Part shown: one piece after another, positions 46,362 through 56,125 of the stretch | How the letters are laid out: each line of letters starts with the position of its first letter | Position numbering within the stretch: the stretch's first letter is position 1 | Assembly (NCBI RefSeq): GCF_026627425.1 | Contig: NZ_JAPNLH010000002.1 | Span: 186,001 to 250,000 of the forward strand | Length of the DNA stretch: 64,000 nucleotides | Direction of reading: 5' to 3' | DNA from: Arthrobacter endolithicus | GTDB lineage: Bacteria > Actinomycetota > Actinomycetes > Actinomycetales > Micrococcaceae | The notes under the pieces: generated by a model | Told to the model about the DNA's origin: nothing | Databases searched by the model: none | Seen by the model: the letters and a program-made list of their open reading frames with translations, nothing else | Translations under genes and position numbers: made by a program

Positions 46362-47906
46362 TCACTGTGCCGAGTAAGTGCTCCGCAGCTCCCGCTTAAG
46401 GACCTTCTGACTCGGTCCCAGCGGAATTTGGTCGATAAAGCGGATGACGCGCGGGTACTTGTGCTTGGCCAAATGTTCCTTACTCCAGGCAATGATTTCC
46501 TCCGCGCTCGGCGGATTTTGCACGAACTGCTGCTCCAGTTTGATCACGGCGCAGACCTCCTCACCGCGCAGCTCGTCCGGCAGCCCGATCACGGCAACCT
46601 GCATCACCGCCGGGTGGCGGGCCAGTACTTCCTCCACCTCCCGCGGGTAGACGTTGTATCCGGCGCGGATGATGACGTCCTTGGTGCGATCGACCACGGT
46701 GATGAAGCCGTCGTCGTCCTTGGTTCCCAGATCCCCGGTGTGGAACCAGTCCTCCGTCATGGCAGCAGCGGTGGCGTCGGGATCGTTCAAGTATCCGGCG
46801 AAGACGTTGTGCCCCCGCACCAGGATCTCACCGAGCTGGCCATTGGGCACGAACTCCAGCCGCTCCGGAACGGTGTGGTCGGTGATCTGCACTTCCACGC
46901 CCCAAATCGCCGGCCCCACAGTACCGGACTTGACACCGGACGCCGGCGAATTGGTGCAGACCACGGGCGACGTTTCGGACAGCCCGTAGCCCTCGTAAAT
47001 GGTGACGTCGAATGCCGCGTTAAATTTCTCCATGACGGCAACGGGCAGGGCGGCGCCGCCGGAGACGCACAGCCGCAGCTTGGGCAGCTTTCCCCGGTCT
47101 TTGGCCGCGGCCAACAGCTGCATGTACATGGTCGGCACGCCGTGAAAGACGTTCACGTTTTCCGCCACCATCATCTCCAAGGCCGCCTCCGGGCTGAATT
47201 TGGGCAGCAGCACCAGCGTGGCACCGAGGCGGAATATGGCGTTCATGCTGGCGGTTTGGCCGAAGACATGGAACATCGGCAGGCACCCGAGGGCAATGTC
47301 ATCGGTGTGCACGTCGTTGGCGTCCACGGCGGAAACGGTGGCATTCATGACCATATTGAGCTGCGTCAGGATCGCACCCTTCGGCTTGCCGGTGGTGCCG
47401 GACGTGTAAAAAATGACAGCCGGGTCCGCCGGGTTCCGCGGCGCGTAACTGGCCACCTCCTGCGGCCCGTGGGGGTCCAGCACGGTCAGGGCGGCCCGCT
47501 CCTCTTCCGGCAGCGGGCCGACCACCAGCAGCTCAATTCCAACTTCCCGTGCGGCCGGCGCACCGACCGGGAGAAATGCGCTGTGGCAGATAAGCAGCTT
47601 CGCGCCGCTGTCGCGCAGCACCTGGACGATCTCTTCGACAGTGAGCAGCAAATGCACGGGAACGACGACGGCGCCGACGGCCTGCACGGCGTAATAGGCC
47701 CGCGGGAATTCCACAACGTTGGCAGACATGATGCCCACAACGTCTCCGGCTGCCAGCCCGGCGTCTTTCAGTTGCGCGGCGTAGCTACGTGCCTGCTGCC
47801 ACAGCGCGGCGTAGGAGTAATGAACGCCGGCGTCGACTACGGCCGTCTTCTTCGGGTATTTCCGGGCGGACTCGGCCAGAATTGCGGCCAGAGATAAAAC
47901 GCTCAT
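46362..47906 (-). CDS. Long-chain fatty acid-CoA ligase (AMP-binding family)
   Basis: A 514-aa ANL-superfamily ligase that activates a carboxylic acid to its CoA thioester through an acyl-adenylate. The P-loop FYTSGTTGKPKGAILTQLN lies near residue 170, YEGYGLSETSPVV is the A5 motif, DWFHTGDLG the A7 motif, and PLGPSQKVLKRELR carries the C-terminal catalytic lysine. It lies in the same direction as and just downstream of the TetR and beta-oxidation genes. Confidence 0.9.
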   Translation of the reverse strand: MSVLSLAAILAESARKYPKKTAVVDAGVHYSYAALWQQARSYAAQLKDAGLAAGDVVGIMSANVVEFPRAYYAVQAVGAVVVPVHLLLTVEEIVQVLRDSGAKLLICHSAFLPVGAPAAREVGIELLVVGPLPEEERAALTVLDPHGPQEVASYAPRNPADPAVIFYTSGTTGKPKGAILTQLNMVMNATVSAVDANDVHTDDIALGCLPMFHVFGQTASMNAIFRLGATLVLLPKFSPEAALEMMVAENVNVFHGVPTMYMQLLAAAKDRGKLPKLRLCVSGGAALPVAVMEKFNAAFDVTIYEGYGLSETSPVVCTNSPASGVKSGTVGPAIWGVEVQITDHTVPERLEFVPNGQLGEILVRGHNVFAGYLNDPDATAAAMTEDWFHTGDLGTKDDDGFITVVDRTKDVIIRAGYNVYPREVEEVLARHPAVMQVAVIGLPDELRGEEVCAVIKLEQQFVQNPPSAEEIIAWSKEHLAKHKYPRVIRFIDQIPLGPSQKVLKRELRSTYSAQ

Positions 47907-47960
47907 AGTTGCTGTTCCTTTATATGGTCCGGGATTGTCGGGTCTGCGCTGGTGCTGCGG

Positions 47961-48617
47961 TCAATCCTGGCGGCCCCACCGATCTGGTCTACAGGGCGGC
48001 CCGGGGTGACGGGGTGACGGGCCGGCAGGGCGGCTCAGCAGTGCGGTCAGGGTCAGCTGCAACACCTCGCGCGCCTGCTGCACGCTTTCCCCCAGCTGGT
48101 CCCGCAGCAAGTGCCAACTGGCCCAGTCCGCGGCGGTACAGCCGGCAAGGGTTACGCGTTCGCGGTCCCCGGGTTCCATCGCCGCAAGCTCCTTCGAGAA
48201 GAGAGCCTCGAAGGCGGCGCGGATGCGACGAAGATTCTCCTGCAGGTTCTCCTGCAGCGCCGGGGAAAAGGGACGCTGGAGATCGGCCGCGCGTGCCAGC
48301 GGCGCCACCGATTCCAGCAGCACGGCGCGCTGTTGACAGTAGCGCTCGATCCGCTCCGGCAGGGAAGCGCCCGGTTCCAGGGACTGAAAGGCTTCATCCT
48401 GCCGGTCCAGCTGCTGCCGGGCCGTGCCGGCCATCAGGCTTTCCATGTCCTTGAAATTGTCCCAGAGTGCGCGCTGCGAGACACCCGCGCGGCCGGCGAT
48501 CTGTTTAGCGGATGGCCGGAGTTCGCCGTCATTAATCAGTGCGATGTGCGCGTCGGCAATGATCTGCCGGGTCCGCTGCGCGCGGGCGCTTCGTCCGTCC
48601 ACGGCAGCTGCACTCAC
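47961..48617 (-). CDS. TetR family transcriptional regulator
   Basis: A 218-aa repressor-type protein with an N-terminal HTH (TRQIIADAHIALINDGELRP, AGVSQRALWDNFKDMESLM) and a ligand-binding C-terminal domain. Its GTG overlaps the stop of the fadB-like gene by four bases, so it is co-transcribed with it. Control of the surrounding fatty-acid degradation genes by an acyl-CoA ligand is the expected role. Confidence 0.88.
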   Translation of the reverse strand: MSAAAVDGRSARAQRTRQIIADAHIALINDGELRPSAKQIAGRAGVSQRALWDNFKDMESLMAGTARQQLDRQDEAFQSLEPGASLPERIERYCQQRAVLLESVAPLARAADLQRPFSPALQENLQENLRRIRAAFEALFSKELAAMEPGDRERVTLAGCTAADWASWHLLRDQLGESVQQAREVLQLTLTALLSRPAGPSPRHPGPPCRPDRWGRQD

Positions 48618-50698
48618 CGGCCGTACCCATCAAAGGTGGCGCCGTCGTCGGCCAGCTGCTCCAACAACGCCGACGGCGCCAGTGACGCATCCCCTGTCAG
48701 GAGCGCATAATGCCGCAGGCGTGCCGCGACGAGCGCAAGCCCCATCTGGTCCGCGTACCACATCGGGCCGCCGCGGTAGGCTGGCCAGTTGTAGCCCTTG
48801 ACCCAGATGACATCGATGTCCCCCGGGAGGTCCGCGATGCCCTCGGCCAGAATGCGCGCGCCCTCGTTGATCATCGGAAGCGTCAGGCGCTCCAAGATCT
48901 CCTGCTCGGAAATGGGCCGCCGCACTATACCCAGCTTCGCGGAAACACCCTCGATCAGCTTCGCCACGGCCGCATCATCCCGGCGGTCACGGCCCTCGTA
49001 GGCGTAGTAGCCGGTACCGGTTTTCTGCCCGAACCGACCCGCCTCGCAGAGCGCGTCGCTGACCGGCGCCGTGCGGCCCTGCGCCTTCCGGTTACGCCAG
49101 CCAATGTCCAGCCCGGCCATATCCCCCATCGCAAATGGACCCATCCGGAAACCGAAGTCCGTCAGTACCTGATCCACCTGTCCGGGGAGCGCACCCTCCA
49201 ACAGCAGCCGCTCGGCCTGACCGGAGCGGACCTCCAGCATGCGATTGCCGACAAAGCCGTGACAGACTCCGACGACGACGGGCGTCTTACCGATGCGGCG
49301 GACCAGTTCGAAGCCGGTGGCCAGGGCTTCGGCGTTAGTGTGTGAGCCGCGGACCACCTCCACCAGCGGCATCACATTCGCCGGGCTGAAAAAGTGCAGA
49401 CCGAGCACCCGCTCCGGATGGGCCGTTCCGGCCGCGAGCGCATCAATGTTCAGATAGGAGGTATTGGAGGCCAGCACCGCATCCTCTCGGACATGGCGGT
49501 CCAGGTCGGCAAAGATGTCCTTTTTGACAGGCAGATCCTCAAAGGCTGCTTCAATCACCAGATCCGCCGAGGCGAGTGCGCCATAATCCAGACTGCTCTC
49601 AATCAAAGCACGCTCGCTGCTGGCGTCAGCCTCTGTCCGGCTGCCGTGCGCGACTGAGGTGGCAAGGTTCTGCTCGATCCGCGCGAGGCCGCGGTCCAGC
49701 GCGCTCTGCTCCGCCTCGACGAGGGTGACAGGAATTCCCGCCGCTGCCAGTGCCATGGCTATGCCACCGCCCATGGTCCCGGCGCCGACGACGCCGGCCC
49801 GGGCCACGCGCGTGGCGGTCCCGGGGTTGAGGTTCTTAGGTTTGCGGGCCGCGCGTTCGGCCGCGAACAGGTAACGCTGGGCCGCCGACTCGGGGCTTTG
49901 GCGCCGCTCTTCAAACTTTTCCCGCTCCACCCGCGCCCCGGCGTCGAAGGAGACTTCGATGCCGGCGGTGATGGCGTCGATGGCGGCCTGGGCTGCGGAG
50001 GGGTCCTTGGCCTTGCGCAGCGGGACGGCCGCCAGTGCGGCTACGGTTCCCCGCACGGCGTGCGCCCCGGCGATTTTGTGCTGGCGATCCCGCGTCCGCG
50101 TCCGGTCACCCTTCAGCGCGAAGTGGGCTGCCCATCGAACGCCGTCTTTCGAGGCCGGGTCGGAGAAAACGGCGTCGACGAGCCCGTCCCGGCGGGCCTG
50201 CGCCGCGGAGATCGGCTTTCCGCTGAGAATCATGTCAAGCGCGCGCTCCGGCCCCACCAGCCGCGGCAGGCGGCCGGTGCCGCCTGCGCCGGGGAGCAGG
50301 CCCAGCGTGATTTCCGGCAGGCCGAGCCGGGCTTCCGGGTCGGCAAGCCGTGCGGTGGCCGCCATTGCCAGCTCCAGCCCTCCGCCCAGCGCCACTCCCG
50401 TGATCGCGGCAATGACCGGCAGCGGGAAGTCTTCCACCAGGGCGACCAGCTCGCGCAGATCCGGCGAGCCTGCGGCCGCATTAAATTCGGTAATATCCGC
50501 TCCCGCGGAGAACGCGTTGGCTTGCCCTGTCAGCAGTACCGCAGTTGCCTGCCGATTGTGGGCAATGCCGGCAAGTGCATCCACCAGTGCTCTGCGCAGC
50601 GGCAGTCCCAGGGCATTGACCGGTGGGTGGAACATGCTGACCCGCGCGACGCCGTCGACCATGTCCACCGACACCGGTCCGGTTGAAACTTCACTCAT
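48614..50698 (-). CDS. Bifunctional enoyl-CoA hydratase/3-hydroxyacyl-CoA dehydrogenase
   Basis: A 694-aa multifunctional beta-oxidation enzyme. The N-terminal crotonase domain has [20 protein letters not shown] and [20 protein letters not shown]. The middle Rossmann domain has [37 protein letters not shown] and [19 protein letters not shown] belong to the dehydrogenase. It hydrates enoyl-CoA and oxidises the L-3-hydroxyacyl-CoA with NAD+. A direct repeat GCTGAGTA (50759 and 50777, 18 bp apart) lies in its promoter region. Confidence 0.91.
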   Translation of the reverse strand: MSEVSTGPVSVDMVDGVARVSMFHPPVNALGLPLRRALVDALAGIAHNRQATAVLLTGQANAFSAGADITEFNAAAGSPDLRELVALVEDFPLPVIAAITGVALGGGLELAMAATARLADPEARLGLPEITLGLLPGAGGTGRLPRLVGPERALDMILSGKPISAAQARRDGLVDAVFSDPASKDGVRWAAHFALKGDRTRTRDRQHKIAGAHAVRGTVAALAAVPLRKAKDPSAAQAAIDAITAGIEVSFDAGARVEREKFEERRQSPESAAQRYLFAAERAARKPKNLNPGTATRVARAGVVGAGTMGGGIAMALAAAGIPVTLVEAEQSALDRGLARIEQNLATSVAHGSRTEADASSERALIESSLDYGALASADLVIEAAFEDLPVKKDIFADLDRHVREDAVLASNTSYLNIDALAAGTAHPERVLGLHFFSPANVMPLVEVVRGSHTNAEALATGFELVRRIGKTPVVVGVCHGFVGNRMLEVRSGQAERLLLEGALPGQVDQVLTDFGFRMGPFAMGDMAGLDIGWRNRKAQGRTAPVSDALCEAGRFGQKTGTGYYAYEGRDRRDDAAVAKLIEGVSAKLGIVRRPISEQEILERLTLPMINEGARILAEGIADLPGDIDVIWVKGYNWPAYRGGPMWYADQMGLALVAARLRHYALLTGDASLAPSALLEQLADDGATFDGYGR

Positions 50699-50788
50699 CC
50701 TGAACAACTCACTTCCGTGCTTGCTGTGCCCGCTGCGTAGGCTGCCTGGCGGGTTGTCGCTGAGTACTTTTGCTATGCTGAGTATCGC

Positions 50789-52000
50789 CTACTTGAAGGC
50801 GGAAATTCCGGTGATGTCCCGGCCCACCAGCAGGGACTGAATGGAATCGGTGCCCTCGTAGGTGCTCACCACATCCATATCCGTCAGGTGCCGGGCAACA
50901 TGGCGTTCCAGCAGCAGACCGTTGCCGGCCAGGATGTCCCTGGCTTCGGCGCAGATCCACTTCCCTTTTTGTGCCGTGGACATTTTGACCATGGAGGCCA
51001 TTGGCCCGGTCAGCTGATCCGCCTCGGCGAGCTCCGCCATCCGCGTGCACATCAGCTGCATGGATGTCAGTTCGCTGAGCATGTTGGCGAGCCTGCTCTG
51101 CACCAGCTGGAAGGAGCCGATCGGCTTACCGAACTGCCTGCGCTCCAGGGCGTAGGCCACGGCAATCTCGTAAGCCGCCATGCCATGCCCCACGGCCTCC
51201 CATGCTGCACCGCCACGGGTTGCCGTCAGCACCGAGGACACGTCCTTGAACGAATGGCAGAATTCCAGGACGTTCCGGGCCGGGATCCACAGATTCTCCA
51301 GCACAATGTCCGCCTGCATGATGGCGCGCTTACCACTCTTGCCGGTGATCACCGTCGGGCGGTACCCGGCAGGGTAGGCGCCGTCGCCGCTCTTCTCCCT
51401 GACGTCATCGCCCTTTTCCAGCACAAAGGCCTTAACCTGACTATCCGCAACATCGCGGGCGAAAATCACCACGACGTCGGCCCGGTCCCCGTTCCCGATC
51501 CACCGCTTGTGCCCGTTGAGCACAAAGTCTTCCCCGTCCCGCCGCGCGCTGGTTTCCAGCGCCACCGAATCCGAGCCGTGCTCCGGCTCCGTCAGCGCGA
51601 AGGCGCCAATCTTTTCGAGTGTGGCCAGGGACGGCAGCCAACGCTGCTTCTGCTCCGGGCTGCCCAACATGTTAATAGCGCCCATGCACAGACTCGAATG
51701 CACGCCCAAAAAAGTGTTGATCGATCCGTCACCGCGCGCTATTTCCCGGGCTACGATTCCCGCCGCACGCCGGCTGAGCCCCGGGCAGCCGTAGCCATTG
51801 ATCGTGCTTCCGATGATGCCCAGCCGGGCCAGGCCGGGGAGTAGTTCTGCGGGGAATTCCGCGCGTTCCCAGAAGTCGTTGATGATTGGCAGGATGTCAG
51901 AGGCAACGTACGCGCGCACCCGGTCCCGCAGCGCCCGCTCACCGTCCGTTAGGCCGTCATCGAGCCGGAAGTAGTCCACGTTCACTTCGCTTTGGGTCAT
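50789..52000 (-). CDS. Acyl-CoA dehydrogenase
   Basis: A 403-aa FAD enzyme catalysing the first oxidation of acyl-CoA. The signatures are FALTEPEHGSDSVALETSAR, VLNGHKRWIGNGDRADVVV, ERRQFGKPIGSFQLVQ and the C-terminal STYEGTDSIQSLLVGRDITG with the catalytic glutamate in YEGT. The architecture is close to the glutaryl-CoA dehydrogenase branch, so the substrate may be short or a dicarboxylic acyl-CoA. A perfect 12-bp inverted repeat 49-81 bp upstream is a likely operator. Confidence 0.9.
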   Translation of the reverse strand: MTQSEVNVDYFRLDDGLTDGERALRDRVRAYVASDILPIINDFWERAEFPAELLPGLARLGIIGSTINGYGCPGLSRRAAGIVAREIARGDGSINTFLGVHSSLCMGAINMLGSPEQKQRWLPSLATLEKIGAFALTEPEHGSDSVALETSARRDGEDFVLNGHKRWIGNGDRADVVVIFARDVADSQVKAFVLEKGDDVREKSGDGAYPAGYRPTVITGKSGKRAIMQADIVLENLWIPARNVLEFCHSFKDVSSVLTATRGGAAWEAVGHGMAAYEIAVAYALERRQFGKPIGSFQLVQSRLANMLSELTSMQLMCTRMAELAEADQLTGPMASMVKMSTAQKGKWICAEARDILAGNGLLLERHVARHLTDMDVVSTYEGTDSIQSLLVGRDITGISAFK

Positions 52001-52048
52001 GATTCCGTCCTTTTCCGCGCCGTGTGGAAGTGGTTCAGCTCACGTTCA

Positions 52049-52081
52049 CAAACAATTTGCACACTATCTGCAAATTGTTTG
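52049..52081. promoter_or_regulatory. Candidate operator upstream of the acyl-CoA dehydrogenase gene
   Basis: CAAACAATTTGC and GCAAATTGTTTG are exact reverse complements separated by ACACTATCT, 33 bp in all. It is AT-rich in a GC-rich setting and placed where a repressor would block the acyl-CoA dehydrogenase promoter. The TetR protein encoded 3.5 kb away is a plausible ligand; this is inference. Confidence 0.65.
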
Positions 52082-52210
52082 CGGTTCAAGCACGGATGCG
52101 GTCGATCCAGCTGGAAGGAATCTCTGAGAACCGGCGCGACCCGACTGCAGAATCGCGTCGGTCATGACCGGCCGTTGCTAAACTACGTACCAGACGGTAA
52201 CTCCCACCGA

Positions 52211-52903
52211 TTGACCGGAAGAGGTCTTCCCCTGCTACGAGTCATCAGTTACAACCTCCGCAAAAACCTTGCCAGCGATGAACTCGTTGAGCTGGCGAGG
52301 GATTCCGAAATCGATCTGCTGTGCCTGCAGGAATGCGATGCCGCAGAACTCCCGGAAACGGTAGGACATCTGCACCTTGCGGATTCAACCAAGGGCAACC
52401 GGCTCGGTCTGGCAATGTATTACCGCAAGGACCGCTTCACCGCGCTGGAAACGAAGGCCTTTGCGCTCAAAAAGTCCATGCATGACCGGATGCTCGCGCC
52501 TGCCCACGAACGGCTGATCGCCACCCGGCTGGTCGACCGGGAGACCGGACGCAACCTTGCCATTGCATCGTTCCACGCCGCCCCACTGACCGCGTCCAAT
52601 TCCCTGCGCCGCAAGCAGATTCACGCCGCGCACACCGAACTGCTCAGTATGGGTGGGGAGCTGGTCACCCTGATGGTCGGAGATTTCAACTATCCCTTCT
52701 TCAAGAAGAACCTGACGGAGGAAGTGAACAAGACCGGCTATGAACTTACGATGAGCGACAGCAGGACGTATACGCGGTACAAGGTTTTCCGGGGCCACTT
52801 TGACTTCGCGACCTCGTTGGGGCTGGACATCACCAACGTGGAAACCCTGCCGCGCGGCAAGTCCGACCATATGCCGATCCTGATCTCGGCCGAATACCTC
52901 TAA
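52211..52903 (+). CDS. Endonuclease/exonuclease/phosphatase (EEP) family protein
   Basis: A metal-dependent phosphodiesterase-fold protein of about 230 aa: LRVISYNLRKN, LLCLQECD with the metal-binding glutamate, IASFHAAP, VGDFNYP and the final SDHMPILISAEYL. The open frame extends upstream to 51992 but that part overlaps the operator region and has no conserved residues. A TTG at 52211 is the start I favour, which is uncertain. The substrate could be DNA or a phospholipid/phosphate ester. Confidence 0.78.
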   Translation: MTGRGLPLLRVISYNLRKNLASDELVELARDSEIDLLCLQECDAAELPETVGHLHLADSTKGNRLGLAMYYRKDRFTALETKAFALKKSMHDRMLAPAHERLIATRLVDRETGRNLAIASFHAAPLTASNSLRRKQIHAAHTELLSMGGELVTLMVGDFNYPFFKKNLTEEVNKTGYELTMSDSRTYTRYKVFRGHFDFATSLGLDITNVETLPRGKSDHMPILISAEYL

Positions 52904-52912
52904 GCCCTCGGC

Positions 52913-53696
52913 ATGCGTAAGCTCGTCGTTCTTGGCACCGCCTCGCAGGTCCCGACGCGAACGCGCAACCATAACGGCTATCTGCTGCGCTGGGACGGCG
53001 AGGGCCTGCTCTTCGATCCGGGCGAGGGCACCCAACGGCAGATGATCTATGCCGGGGTCCCGGTCGGACAGATCACGCGTATTTGTCTCACCCACGTCCA
53101 TGGCGACCATTGTTTTGTCTGCCCGGCGTGCTCTCGCGGATGGCCCTGGACGGCGTCCGGCACCCGGTGCACCTGCATTACCCCGCCTCCGGAGCGGATG
53201 TGGTCCGCGCGCTGCTATCCGTTGCCACCGGGGGCATTGATCTGCGGCTGCACCCGCATGGCAGCCCCGGGCTGGTTGCCCCGGGCCTGGAGGTCCGGCC
53301 GCTGCATCACCGGATCGAGACTTACGGCTACCGGCTCGCTGAGCCCGACGGCCGCACATTCCTGCCGGAGCGGCTCGCGGCAGCCGGCATTGCCGGCCCT
53401 GATGTCGGCCGTCTGCAGCGCACGGGAACCCTGGACGGCGTCCGGCTTGCGGACGTCAGTGTCCCGCGGCCCGGCCAGCGCTTCGCCTTCGTTATGGATA
53501 CCGCCCCATGCGCGGGCGCCGAGGAGCTCTCAGAAGGCGCGGACCTGCTCGTGGCAGAATGCACCTTCAGCGACGACGATGTCGGCCTTGCCGAGCAGTA
53601 CCGCCCCGGCAGAGCACGCCCTGAACGGCTGGGTCCGGTGCCGCCGACAAAATGCCGGCACGAAGGCGGGACGCCTCGCCGTGCAACACTTATTGC
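52913..53696 (+). pseudogene. RNase Z-like MBL protein with a frameshift after the HxHxDH motif
   Basis: The N-terminus [19 protein letters not shown] and [11 protein letters not shown] is that of RNase Z, the tRNA 3' processing nuclease. Directly after the metal motif, the expected [14 protein letters not shown] is found in another frame; one missing G near 53116 explains it. The second frame continues through [20 protein letters not shown] and LLVAECTF but loses similarity near 53610, so the C-terminal HFSQRY-type motif is missing. The gene starts nine bases after the EEP gene. Function is probably lost unless the indel is an error. Confidence 0.8.
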
Positions 53697-54119
53697 ATGG
53701 ATCTGGACGTCTCCCCCGCGCTCACGATTCCCGCTGCGGAACTTGGCTGGAGGTTCTCGCGGTCGTCCAAGCCAGGCGGCCAGCACGTGAACACGTCGGA
53801 CAGTCGCGTCGAGCTCTCTTGGAACATCGCCGACTCACCCGTTCTGTCCGAGGAACAGCGGATGATGTTGCTTGCCCGTCTGGGCCGTCGTCTCATCGGC
53901 GGAGTGATCACCGTGGCCGCCTCCGAGCGTCGCTCTCAACTCCGCAATCGCGAGATCGCCGTGGGCAAACTCGCCGAACTCATCAGCGCAGGCCTTGCTC
54001 CCGACGCGGCCCAGCGCCGTCCGACTAAACCAACCCGGAGCTCGCGGCGGCGGCACCTCGCCGCAAAGCAACAGCGGTCAGCAACAAAACGGCAACGCCA
54101 ACGGCCGGCCGCCGAGTAG
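53697..54119 (+). CDS. arfB: Alternative ribosome-rescue factor ArfB (peptidyl-tRNA hydrolase)
   Basis: A 140-aa protein with the release-factor GGQ domain ([20 protein letters not shown], Gly27-Gly28-Gln29) and a basic C-terminal tail that would enter the mRNA channel ([19 protein letters not shown]). ArfB/YaeJ hydrolyses peptidyl-tRNA on ribosomes stalled without a stop codon. The ATG at 53697 is chosen because the domain begins directly after it. Confidence 0.88.
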   Translation: MDLDVSPALTIPAAELGWRFSRSSKPGGQHVNTSDSRVELSWNIADSPVLSEEQRMMLLARLGRRLIGGVITVAASERRSQLRNREIAVGKLAELISAGLAPDAAQRRPTKPTRSSRRRHLAAKQQRSATKRQRQRPAAE

Positions 54120-54175
54120 CTTCATGCCGGCAGGTACGCAGTCCTCAACGCCAGCCCCCAGCGGTTCCGCAGACC

Positions 54176-54946
54176 TCAGCGGAAGAATTCCAACAATGCA
54201 GGCGCCACCATCTCGGGCTCCACCGCATGATCCTGCCCTTCGATGACGTCCTGCCTCCCGTTCTGGACCGCTATCGCCACCGCCGACGCAGAAGCCTGTG
54301 CCCATGCGGCGCTCGCACCGCCGTACAACGCCAAAGTTGGTGCGGAAATGCGGTCCAGCCGCTGCACCGGAACATTATTATCCCCGGCGAGCCTCAGATC
54401 GTAGGGCAGAGTCGGCGCCAGAGCTACCAACGACGGCCACCAAGGCGATTGCTTCATTCCTGCATCGAAGTCGGCGCCCGTGTGCCGGATGAACTCCTCC
54501 ACCGCCAGGTCCGAATTTCCCTCGTCCACCAGGGCCTGTATCTTGTCAACAAAAACCTGCCACAGCTCGTCTCCTCCCTCTGTTGTGAGATAGGGCGGCT
54601 CATACACGGCGAGCCTGCTGATCCCGACGCCCGCGGCGGCTGCCTCAAGAGCCAGGATGCCGCCGGACGAATGACCGTATACCCCCGCAACCCCGCCAAC
54701 GGCTGCCACCAGTGCGCCGAAATCCTCAACCTCGCGCTCGACCGCGTAAGGCGGCGTATTCGTACTCTCGCCGCGGCCGCGGCGGTCGTACGTGACCACT
54801 GTGAAATCATCCGCGAGCAGCGGCACCATACCTCCGGGCGACTGACGCGTGTTCAGCGCCCCACCGACCAGGATGAGCGTCGGCCCGCTCCCGGCCATTT
54901 CGTAGGCGATCGTCGTTCCGTCAGTGGATTTGACGTTTTCAGCCAT
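54176..54946 (-). CDS. Alpha/beta-fold hydrolase
   Basis: A 256-aa hydrolase with the oxyanion motif LVGGALNTRQ, the strand VVTYDRRGRGES, nucleophile Ser in GVYGHSSGGILALEAA, a late Asp in the region after APTLALYGG, and the histidine in EGQDHAVEPE. The family is broad, covering esterases, lactonases and haloperoxidases. The ATG at 54946 begins MAENVKSTDG; an in-frame upstream start adds only six residues. Confidence 0.86.
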   Translation of the reverse strand: MAENVKSTDGTTIAYEMAGSGPTLILVGGALNTRQSPGGMVPLLADDFTVVTYDRRGRGESTNTPPYAVEREVEDFGALVAAVGGVAGVYGHSSGGILALEAAAAGVGISRLAVYEPPYLTTEGGDELWQVFVDKIQALVDEGNSDLAVEEFIRHTGADFDAGMKQSPWWPSLVALAPTLPYDLRLAGDNNVPVQRLDRISAPTLALYGGASAAWAQASASAVAIAVQNGRQDVIEGQDHAVEPEMVAPALLEFFR

Positions 54947-55122
54947 GAAGTTCTCCCCTACCATTTCGCGCCATTCGGCACTTCACTACTACCCTAAAGC
55001 TGCCTGATCTTCAAGGGTTCACTGTCCTGCGGCGGCGGTGCGCGTGCGGGATAAGAATCCTTAAGATCCGGAGGACGACGCGGCCGCGTTCCCTCCCGCA
55101 GAGCACCTCAAGCCACCGCTAA

Positions 55123-55489
55123 AGTCGTTCACCCGCTCGGTACCGGCGAGGCTAAAACCGGTGCCCGGGACGCGTACATCATCGCCGCAGCAGCCCGCAC
55201 GATGCCACCTACCCTGGGCTCGATTGAGGTCGCCGATGAGCAGATCGCCGAGCTGTCGACGCTGTGCGGTTTTGATGATGATCTGACCCAGCAGGCCACC
55301 GCTACATCAAACCGTATCCGCCGGCGTCTGATCCAGATCCCCCGGGCCCTTGAACCGGTATTCGGCGCACACCTGGACCACTGTGCAATGGCGGAGCTGC
55401 TGATGAAATATCCGACCCCCGCCGCCCTGCAGACCGCCTTGGCCTGGGCCAATGTCCTGGCACCCGGGATCCAGTTTCTGAGGGTGTAG
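55123..55489 (+). mobile_element. IS110-family transposase remnant
   Basis: The frame reads GTGEAKTGARDAYIIAAAAR, VADEQIAELSTLCGFDDDL and a KYPTPAALQTA stretch, the middle part of an IS110-type DEDD transposase between the catalytic N-terminal domain and the transposase_20 domain. Both ends are missing. Similarity stops near 55440; the remaining residues to the stop at 55489 are antisense to the broken glycosidase-like gene, marking the junction. Confidence 0.75.
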
Positions 55490-56117
55490 AGGCTGCTGTC
55501 TGGTGGGAGGGTCCACCGATGATTTCCCATTGGTAGCTCGTGGAGTACAGGCCCACCTCGGCACCGATACTGCGGAAGTAGTCGGTCATGCCCTCCAGAT
55601 CGGCGGTATTTTCAGTCGTGTTGCTTGACCAACTGTTGCCTGTTTCGACGTCGAGCCACCACAGGTAGGCCGACGGCCCGGTGACGCCGCGGATGTTTAC
55701 GTCATCGTAGGCCTTGGCATAGCCGTACATATAGGCGCAGGCCAGCGTGGCGGTGTGATTGCAGGTTCCGTAGGGATTACCGACGATGGACCCGCCGTAA
55801 TTGTTGTTGACGGGCCACCAGGACCCGGCAAGTCCGGGATTCCCCGTGTTCACGTACAGAGCTGATGGGGGCTGGCCGGTGCCTCCCTTTGACCCTACCG
55901 CCCGCGTTAGCCGGCTGGCCAAACAGGGGTTGGTGTTATTTGCCAGCCCGTTGGTGACGCCGACGATACCGAATGCCTGACCCCGTGGAAGGGATATTCC
56001 GCACTGCGGCCAGGAGATGTCATTGCCGACAGGAGTACTTGCGTGACCGGACCTCTCTTCGGTAATTGCCGGCGTCGTCGTTTGGCGCGGCAGGCCGGTC
56101 CATTCCGGTTGGGACAA
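55438..56117 (-). pseudogene. Glycoside hydrolase-like (GH25/DUF1906-type) protein, frameshifted and cut by an IS110 fragment
   Basis: The N-terminal 200 residues (NDISWPQCGISLPRGQAFGI, then a later LWWLDVETGNSW and GAEVGLYSTSYQWEII) look like the TIM-barrel glycosidase-like proteins of actinobacteria. Near 55511 one base is missing: the natural continuation TLPPDSSLYTLRNWIPGART is in another frame. That frame ends against IS110-like sequence at about 55438, so the C-terminus is lost. No signal peptide is visible. It begins eight bases after the SGNH hydrolase stop. Confidence 0.65.
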
Positions 56118-56125
56118 ACGGGCGC

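Noticed and set aside
46428-47897. 489-codon open frame antisense to the acyl-CoA ligase
   Set aside because: Shadow frame with His/Gly-rich, low-complexity translation; the ligase motifs are on the other strand.
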